Positions 24,721 through 28,924 of a DNA stretch of 28,924 nt are shown piece after piece. Source of the stretch: JAWOHX01 sp046484975 (GTDB lineage Bacteria; Bacillota; Clostridia; DUPQ01). The DNA lies in NCBI GenBank assembly GCA_046484975.1, contig JAWOHX010000117.1, positions 1-28,924 of the forward strand. Direction: 5' to 3'. The notes below the pieces were generated by a model, which worked only from the letters and a program-made list of their open reading frames with translations, searched no databases and had not been told where the DNA came from. Within the stretch, counting starts at the first letter, position 1; each line of letters opens with the position of its first letter. The translations under genes and the position numbers were made by a program.

Positions 24721-24749
24721 ATTGTGCAATATTCCCTGCCCCGGGTCAA
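24721..24749 (-). promoter_or_regulatory. Promoter of the small tail-anchored protein gene
   Basis: On the minus strand TTGACC (24744-24749, 5 of 6) is followed by a 17-nt spacer and CACAAT (24721-24726, 4 of 6). The start site would be near 24714, with a leader of about 15 nt holding the purine-rich ribosome site. Confidence 0.5.
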
Positions 24750-24809
24750 TCCATACCCTGCAAAACATGCTGTTTCAATCGGAAACCGTCGTTTGCCCGG
24801 GCGCAATGC

Positions 24810-24825
24810 ACCATGCAAACATGGT
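24810..24825. promoter_or_regulatory. Palindrome abutting the -10 of the 24854 gene
   Basis: ACCATG-CAAA-CATGGT is a perfect 6-bp inverted repeat whose right arm shares its last base with the TATAAT element. The position suits an operator, but no partner regulator is visible. Confidence 0.35.
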
Positions 24826-24830
24826 ATAAT
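24822..24830 (+). promoter_or_regulatory. Extended -10 promoter for the membrane-anchored protein gene
   Basis: TGGTATAAT gives a perfect -10 (24825-24830) with a TGn extension and no good -35. The ATG at 24854 follows with AGGAGG at 24843-24848, leaving a short leader of about 17 nt. Confidence 0.6.
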
Positions 24831-24853
24831 GAGAAAAGAATCAGGAGGCACCC

Positions 24854-25471
24854 ATGCAGAACCCAAAGGCCACCCCCCGTAAATGGATTGTCACAGTCCT
24901 CGTGCTGGTCATCATACTCCAAAGCCTGTTCACGTTGATCCTCCTTTTCCCTTCCCCTTTGTTGCGCTTCTTTGACCTCACCATTCTGGACAGGGAGAAA
25001 GCCGGGGAACTGCTGGCAATGGCCGAGAGGCTGCCCAGTCATGGGAACATCACCTTTCAGGCCAGCTTCACGGAGAACGACTTGAAATTGCTGTTGGAGG
25101 AACAAACCGTCCTGGAGGACCCTCTGGTCCTGTTCCACGGCGACGGCACCATGGATGTCATATTTGAGACAGCGGATGTATCATCCGTTTTTCAGGAGAG
25201 CGCCCTGCTCGCTTTCCTGATGCAGGTGCTCGACGGGAAAAGCATCTCCATGAACCTGGAGGTTTCCCATGTGCAGGGAAACATGCTGGACATACGTGTC
25301 AACAGGGCTTTTGTCAACAGGCTGTCCATTCCAAGGCCCCTGTTCCAACCCGTCACCATCCGTTTGTCCCGGGAGATTGAATCCATGCTGAATGAGATTG
25401 AAGGATTCTCCCTGACGTCAGTCTCCATCCAGGAGGGAAATATCCTGCTGGAAGGGGTCATCTCCCGTTGA
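24854..25471 (+). CDS. Membrane-anchored extracytoplasmic protein, unknown function
   Basis: This 205-residue protein was not recognised. A short basic N-terminus (KATPRK) leads into one hydrophobic helix at about residues 11-33, then an outward domain of about 170 residues. There is no lipobox cysteine. The domain begins with helix-like ILDREKAGELLAMAERL, then alternates strands, with ITFQASFTENDLKLLLEE and a late LSREIESMLNEIEGFSLTSVSI segment. The layout of signal anchor plus beta-rich domain with a 'TENDLNxLL'-like helix loosely recalls YpmS/DUF2140-type proteins, but I cannot confirm that. AGGAGG lies 5 nt before the ATG. The next gene starts 66 nt later from its own promoter. Confidence 0.75.
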   Translation: MQNPKATPRKWIVTVLVLVIILQSLFTLILLFPSPLLRFFDLTILDREKAGELLAMAERLPSHGNITFQASFTENDLKLLLEEQTVLEDPLVLFHGDGTMDVIFETADVSSVFQESALLAFLMQVLDGKSISMNLEVSHVQGNMLDIRVNRAFVNRLSIPRPLFQPVTIRLSREIESMLNEIEGFSLTSVSIQEGNILLEGVISR

Positions 25472-25478
25472 CTTTATG

Positions 25479-25507
25479 TTGCTTTTTGCTCCCTCATACA
25501 TTACAAT
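25479..25507 (+). promoter_or_regulatory. Promoter of the PLDc_N-ABC cassette
   Basis: TTGCTT (25479-25484, first three bases of the -35 conserved) is followed by a 17-nt spacer and TACAAT (25502-25507, 5 of 6). The leader to the ATG at 25538 carries AAGGAGG. Confidence 0.5.
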
Positions 25508-25537
25508 GTGAACTGACAAAAATAAGGAGGATACATT

Positions 25538-25765
25538 ATGTCCGATATCATACTCATTCTCATATTCCTTCCCTTCGTACTGATCCAGCTGGGCCTGCAG
25601 ATCTACTGTCTGGTGGACCTCTATAAAAGGACATCCGTCCGCTTCGACAACAAAGTGATCTGGGTCCTGATCATCCTGCTGGGGAGTCTCCTGGGTGCGA
25701 TCATATATCTTATCTTCAGGGAGGGAAAGCCAGATGGCAGCCATCCGGACGAACCTGCTCTCTAA
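25538..25765 (+). CDS. PLDc_N-domain small membrane protein (YxlE-like)
   Basis: This is a 75-residue protein with two membrane helices (about residues 4-27 and 40-62) separated by a short basic and polar loop, the pattern of the PLDc_N (phospholipase D nuclease N-terminal) family. IYCLVDLYKR and VIWVLIILLGSLLGAIIYLIF match the family signature; no nuclease domain follows. In B. subtilis the similar YxlE is encoded directly before the ABC ATPase YxlF and permease YxlG and helps restrain sigma-Y. The same order occurs here, but no sigma factor gene is present. The end overlaps the ATPase gene by 32 nt. AAGGAGG lies 8 nt before the start. Confidence 0.85.
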   Translation: MSDIILILIFLPFVLIQLGLQIYCLVDLYKRTSVRFDNKVIWVLIILLGSLLGAIIYLIFREGKPDGSHPDEPAL

Positions 25766-26642
25766 GCAGTTCAAAGAGGTCCATGCCGTTGAAAACCTTT
25801 CACTGACCGTTCCCAAGGGTTCGGTCTACGGTTTTCTGGGCCCCAACGGTGCGGGAAAGACCACCACCATCAAGATCCTGACGGGGTTCATCAAGGCCAC
25901 ATCCGGGGATTTTGAGGTCATGGGCAGAAAAATATCCTTCGGCGACACGGCATACATGAAGCACATCGGCTTCCTGCCCGATGTCCCCGCATATTATCCC
26001 TACATGACGGCCGAGTCCTTCCTGCGGATGTGTGCCCACATCAGCAGGTGCGACGGCAAGAACATCCCCGCCCTTCTTGAAAAGACCGACCTTGCAAAAC
26101 ACAAGGCGAAAAAACTGTCCTCCTATTCCAGGGGCATGAACCAGAGGCTGGGCATCGCCCAGGCGTTGATCAACGACCCGGACATATTGATCCTGGATGA
26201 GCCGGTGAGCGCGCTGGACCCCATGGGCAGGAAGGATGTCCTGGAGATCATCTCCCGGCTCAAGGGGGAGAAAACCGTGTTTTTCTCCACCCATATCCTC
26301 TCGGATGTGGAACGGATCTGCGACCATGCAGCCATCATCCACAACGGAAAACTCGTGATGCAGGGAACCATCGGGGAGATCCAGGACCTGGGCGGGGAAG
26401 GAAGCATTTCCCTGGAGACGGACAAAAACCAGGAGGCCATCCTGGGGACCATTTCCGGACAGGACTGGTGCGACCAGGCGACCCTCAACGGGTCTTTGCT
26501 GAACCTGCGGGTCAATGACAGGAACAAGGCCGGCAAAGAGATCCCCGGCATCCTGGTCCGCTGGGAGGCCACCCTGATCCAATACCAATATGCACGCCCC
26601 ACCCTGGAGGATATTTTCGTAAAGGTGGTGAACCACCAATGA
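25734..26642 (+). CDS. ABC transporter ATP-binding protein (YxlF-like)
   Basis: This is a 302-residue ABC ATPase of the DRA/YxlF type. Walker A is GPNGAGKTT (residues 36-44), the signature is the variant YSRGM (131-135) in place of LSGGQ, Walker B is ILILDEP (151-157), and the switch histidine is H187 (STH). The C-terminal 80 residues form the accessory region usual for ABC-2 exporters, ending ARPTLEDIFVKVV. The start at 25734 is set by GGGAGGG 8 nt upstream; an in-frame ATG at 25695 lies deeper within the preceding gene and lacks a site. It overlaps the permease start as ATGA. It energises the membrane subunit encoded next; the substrate is unknown. Confidence 0.94.
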   Translation: MAAIRTNLLSKQFKEVHAVENLSLTVPKGSVYGFLGPNGAGKTTTIKILTGFIKATSGDFEVMGRKISFGDTAYMKHIGFLPDVPAYYPYMTAESFLRMCAHISRCDGKNIPALLEKTDLAKHKAKKLSSYSRGMNQRLGIAQALINDPDILILDEPVSALDPMGRKDVLEIISRLKGEKTVFFSTHILSDVERICDHAAIIHNGKLVMQGTIGEIQDLGGEGSISLETDKNQEAILGTISGQDWCDQATLNGSLLNLRVNDRNKAGKEIPGILVRWEATLIQYQYARPTLEDIFVKVVNHQ

Positions 26643-27394
26643 AACTGAGGTTTTTAAAAAAAGAAGCCGGGGAATTCTTTAGGACCTACCGCTTCCTCAT
26701 CCTGTTCGGTGTCTTCCTGTTCTTCGCCTTCCTCAATGCGCCTGTCGCACGGTACATGAATGAATTGTTCGCCCTCATGGGGGACATGGGATTCGAGTTC
26801 GTCCTTCCCGATCCTGTTTTCACCGACTCCTATGCCCAGTTCTTCAAGAACCTGTCCACCGGCATGATCGTCCTGATCGTCATATACATGGCCGTGGTCT
26901 CCGGAGAAATCCGCAAGGGAACGGCTTACCTGGTCCTTTCCAAGGGGCTGTCCCGGATGGACTTCTATTTCTCCAAGCTTATTTTCGCTTCCCTGGCCTA
27001 CACACTTGCTTACGCTGTAAGTGCTCTTGTCACCGTCCTCTACACCTGGCTTCTTTTTGGGGCCTGGCATTTCGACCATATGGTCTGGGCCATGGCGAGC
27101 TATTGGCTTTATGGCCTCATGATCCTTCTTGTGACCATAGGGATGAGCGCCATCACCAATTCCTCCGGGTATTCCGCCCTGGCCGGGTTTTTCATCCTGT
27201 TGTTCGTGCCCCTGACCAACCATCTTGGGAAAATCGGGAGATTTTTCCCCGGGAGGCTCACCATCCTGCCCAATGAACTGATGCTGGCCACTGCAGAACC
27301 GGGGGACATGCTGGTTCCTGCCCTGGCTGCCCTCATGATCTCATCGGTGTTTGTCTTTTTGGGCGCCTGGGTGTTCAGCAGAAAGGAGCTGTAA
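26639..27394 (+). CDS. ABC-2 type transporter permease (YxlG-like)
   Basis: This is a 251-residue membrane subunit with about six hydrophobic segments and a large extracytoplasmic loop after the first (about residues 35-70). VVSGEIRKGTAYLVLSKGLSRMDFYFSKLI, the coupling region between segments 2 and 3, is typical of ABC-2 permeases such as YxlG and NosY. It starts within the ATPase stop codon (ATGA), so the two are coupled. The last 20 nt overlap the convergent isoprenoid-synthase-like gene. Substrate unknown; membrane-stress or peptide-export roles are guesses from the B. subtilis cassette. Confidence 0.9.
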   Translation: MKLRFLKKEAGEFFRTYRFLILFGVFLFFAFLNAPVARYMNELFALMGDMGFEFVLPDPVFTDSYAQFFKNLSTGMIVLIVIYMAVVSGEIRKGTAYLVLSKGLSRMDFYFSKLIFASLAYTLAYAVSALVTVLYTWLLFGAWHFDHMVWAMASYWLYGLMILLVTIGMSAITNSSGYSALAGFFILLFVPLTNHLGKIGRFFPGRLTILPNELMLATAEPGDMLVPALAALMISSVFVFLGAWVFSRKEL

Positions 27395-28649
27395 GCTTCT
27401 CCCTGTCTGCGTCCTGCACCAGCATGAAGAACAGTTTTTCCATATCAACGCCCTGCTTCTGCAGGTTCCTGAATTCCTTGTTCAGCCTTTTTTTTGCTTT
27501 TGAGTAATAGCCCGGCCTGAAAGGGCAGAGCCTGCTGATTTCCCTCAGGTAGGACCGGCCAAGGTGCCTGCGGTTCAGGTCGATTCCCTCATATATCAGC
27601 AGAAGGGACGCATTTTTGATCGTGTCCCTGAATCCGCGTTTTTCCTCCGAGTCGAAGAGATGGACATAGTCATCCAGCAGGCTCAGGAAAAAATTAATGA
27701 GCTTGTTCACCAGGGACTCCATGGACGGCCTGTCGGCAGCCAGGGAGTAGATGGTGGCATGCCCGGCTTTCCGGTCCTCCCTTGCATCCGTCAGGTCGTC
27801 CATCAGCTGCAGGGCAACGCCGAACCCGAAGCAATACTCCGCCAGTCCCTTCTCCAATGAACCGTCCGCAAGATAACCGTCCACCAGGACGGATGTCCCT
27901 CCTTTTTCCAGGGAGATGCCCAGGATATCCCGTTCAAGCGGACTCCCTCCTCTTTTCTGCTGGTTCAGGCTCCTTACCTGGGCGGCATGGATCGCCAGAA
28001 GGGCCGCGAAGAGCCCCGGGTGGTCTTTCCGGGGAAACCTGCCCTCGATCATTCCCACCATGTCTGATATCTTCAACAGCAGGGGGTCCTCACCAGGGAT
28101 CGACATCCCCAAAAGCCTTTCATGGAACAATCCGCTGAAGGCAGCCTTGTCCTCCGGGGACACGCCGGGGTCATCCAGGTAGTTGTCCGAATAGGGATAC
28201 AGCATGCTGTATCCGAAGATCCCGTCATGGAAGCCAGGCTTTTTCCCCGCAACCATTTCAATGGTGTTGCAGATCCAGACATTCCTGAGGGCCTGGTAGA
28301 TGTCCGTGAATACGATGTCCTTGTCATATTCCCTTGCCTTCGCGACGAACCCCTTTGTGCTGGCCATGAAAAGTTCCGTGAGAAGATTGAAATTCCCCGT
28401 TCCTATGGAAAAGGTTTCGGACATGTATGTCCCGGTTTCCCGGATGATGTCCTGTGGATCCAGGGGTTTCTCATCCTTGCAAAAACCCGCGGCCGCAGAG
28501 AACATCCTGTCCATCCATGCCGAGGTCCTTTTTTCGTTGGTTACCTGTTCCTTGAGGGAATATGCCCTGTCCATGCATGGCATGCCGCTTCCGGCTCCAT
28601 GCCATTTTCCCCGGAACAATTCCACCATGTCTTTGACTGAGATGATCAT
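27375..28649 (-). CDS. Class I isoprenoid synthase-fold protein, product unknown
   Basis: This is a 424-residue, mainly helical protein with two Asp-rich motifs placed as in class I (trans) prenyltransferases and terpene synthases: DNYLDD at 155-160 and DDLTDAREDRKAGH at 284-297. They should hold Mg2+ and a diphosphate. Upstream of the second motif, LEKGGTSVLVDGYL and FGFGVALQLMDD resemble the helices of polyprenyl synthases. It is longer than FPP synthase (about 300 residues), with extra N-terminal (1-120) and C-terminal (basic, 375-424) regions, and lacks the standard chain-elongation N-terminal GGKR/LRP region, so it is not an ordinary housekeeping prenyltransferase. GGAGG lies 4 nt before the ATG. 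No other terpenoid gene is adjacent. Confidence 0.72.
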   Translation of the reverse strand: MIISVKDMVELFRGKWHGAGSGMPCMDRAYSLKEQVTNEKRTSAWMDRMFSAAAGFCKDEKPLDPQDIIRETGTYMSETFSIGTGNFNLLTELFMASTKGFVAKAREYDKDIVFTDIYQALRNVWICNTIEMVAGKKPGFHDGIFGYSMLYPYSDNYLDDPGVSPEDKAAFSGLFHERLLGMSIPGEDPLLLKISDMVGMIEGRFPRKDHPGLFAALLAIHAAQVRSLNQQKRGGSPLERDILGISLEKGGTSVLVDGYLADGSLEKGLAEYCFGFGVALQLMDDLTDAREDRKAGHATIYSLAADRPSMESLVNKLINFFLSLLDDYVHLFDSEEKRGFRDTIKNASLLLIYEGIDLNRRHLGRSYLREISRLCPFRPGYYSKAKKRLNKEFRNLQKQGVDMEKLFFMLVQDADREKLTAPFC

Positions 28650-28698
28650 CCTGCCTCCAAAAAATCCATTTCCTGGCCAATCGGGCGATGGGGATGTT

Positions 28699-28851
28699 TC
28701 AGAAATAGAAGCGCAGGAGCCGGGATTTTGAATAAGCCCCTGCCCTTTCCATGCTCTTCCTGGAATAATGGTTGTAATACCAGCATCCGGAACGTGCCTG
28801 GAAGCCCCTGGCCTCCACCAGTTCCTGCAGGTTCTTCAGGATGCCACTGAT
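28699..28851 (-). pseudogene. Probable 3' remnant of a protein gene
   Basis: One minus-strand frame here is open for 50 codons, bounded upstream by TGA (28852-28854) and ending with TGA. It has the strong G/C third-position bias of the neighbouring genes and encodes a plausible C-terminus (KNLQELVEARGFQ, CWYYNHYSRKSMERAG, RLLRFYF). There is no start codon with a ribosome site. A longer overlapping frame (28646-28891) has poor codon bias and looks like a shadow. The family is not identified; the pattern is faintly like a methyltransferase C-terminus. It lies just upstream of, and parallel to, the isoprenoid-synthase-like gene. Confidence 0.4.
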
Positions 28852-28880
28852 TCATAAAACTATTCCCGAAAAATCTACAC

Positions 28881-28897
28881 CTCTGCAGCATGCAGAG
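28881..28897. repeat. Perfect 7-bp inverted repeat near right edge
   Basis: CTCTGCA-GCA-TGCAGAG forms a 7-bp stem with a 3-nt loop. On the minus strand ATTTTTC follows 7 nt later, which is too loose for a confident terminator. It could end transcription from a gene outside the window or be a protein-binding site. Confidence 0.35.
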
Positions 28898-28924
28898 ATC
28901 AGCAAATCACAATAATTATAAAAA

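Noticed and set aside
28646..28891. 81-codon minus-strand frame at the right edge
   Set aside because: Its third-position composition is poor compared with neighbours, and a different frame over the same bases has neighbour-like bias, so this is probably a shadow.
28881..28897. Inverted repeat as an intrinsic terminator
   Set aside because: The T-rich stretch begins 7 nt after the stem on the minus strand and is interrupted, so it was kept only as a repeat.

Overview
The window looks like chromosomal DNA of a moderately GC-rich member of the Bacillota, probably Clostridia. I infer this from AddAB in place of RecBCD, the order rplU-rpmA-obg-yhbY, a DUF4364 protein, a YxlE/YxlF/YxlG-like cassette, strong AGGAGG-type ribosome binding sites and clear sigma-A-type promoters. 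No phage, insertion sequence, CRISPR array, tRNA or rRNA was seen. Nearly all of the window is coding, and no gene-free stretch exceeds about 275 bases. The species cannot be named from the sequence alone.

Left part (1-9105): the 3' part of a P2-type cation ATPase converges on the addB-addA pair, which encodes the recombination helicase-nuclease. Middle-left (9131-13450): a seven-gene leftward arsenic operon, arsR - arsP-type permease - acr3 - arsC - membrane-anchored thioredoxin - ccdA - small thioredoxin. Its promoter is well defined and carries two palindromes that are probably ArsR operators. It combines arsenic sensing, efflux and arsenate reduction with a membrane thiol-redox conduit. 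mscL follows, then a DUF4364 gene on the other strand. Centre (14670-17031): leftward rplU-rpmA, an intrinsic terminator, then obg and yhbY, a ribosome-assembly cluster. L27 lacks the N-terminal extension usual in Bacillota, and the gene for its processing protease Prp is absent from its usual position.

Right part: a solitary lacZ-type GH2 beta-galactosidase (17156-20188). A compact leftward operon follows (24368 to 20180): MFS transporter, cytoplasmic sialidase-fold protein with a LamG-like C-terminus, M55 D-aminopeptidase (DppA) and GNAT acetyltransferase. This is the best candidate for an undescribed pathway, possibly uptake and breakdown of a glycan- or D-amino-acid-containing compound. 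Next come a small tail-anchored membrane protein, a divergent membrane-anchored protein of unknown function, and a PLDc_N - ABC ATPase - ABC permease cassette. Last is an isoprenoid-synthase-fold protein, with what looks like a gene remnant upstream of it.

Two genes, addB and the DUF4364 gene, have an extended -10 element only 6-7 nt before their ATG and no ribosome binding site, so they may be leaderless. Three of the four convergent gene pairs overlap at their 3' ends and the fourth is separated by 3 nt, which leaves no room for intergenic terminators.
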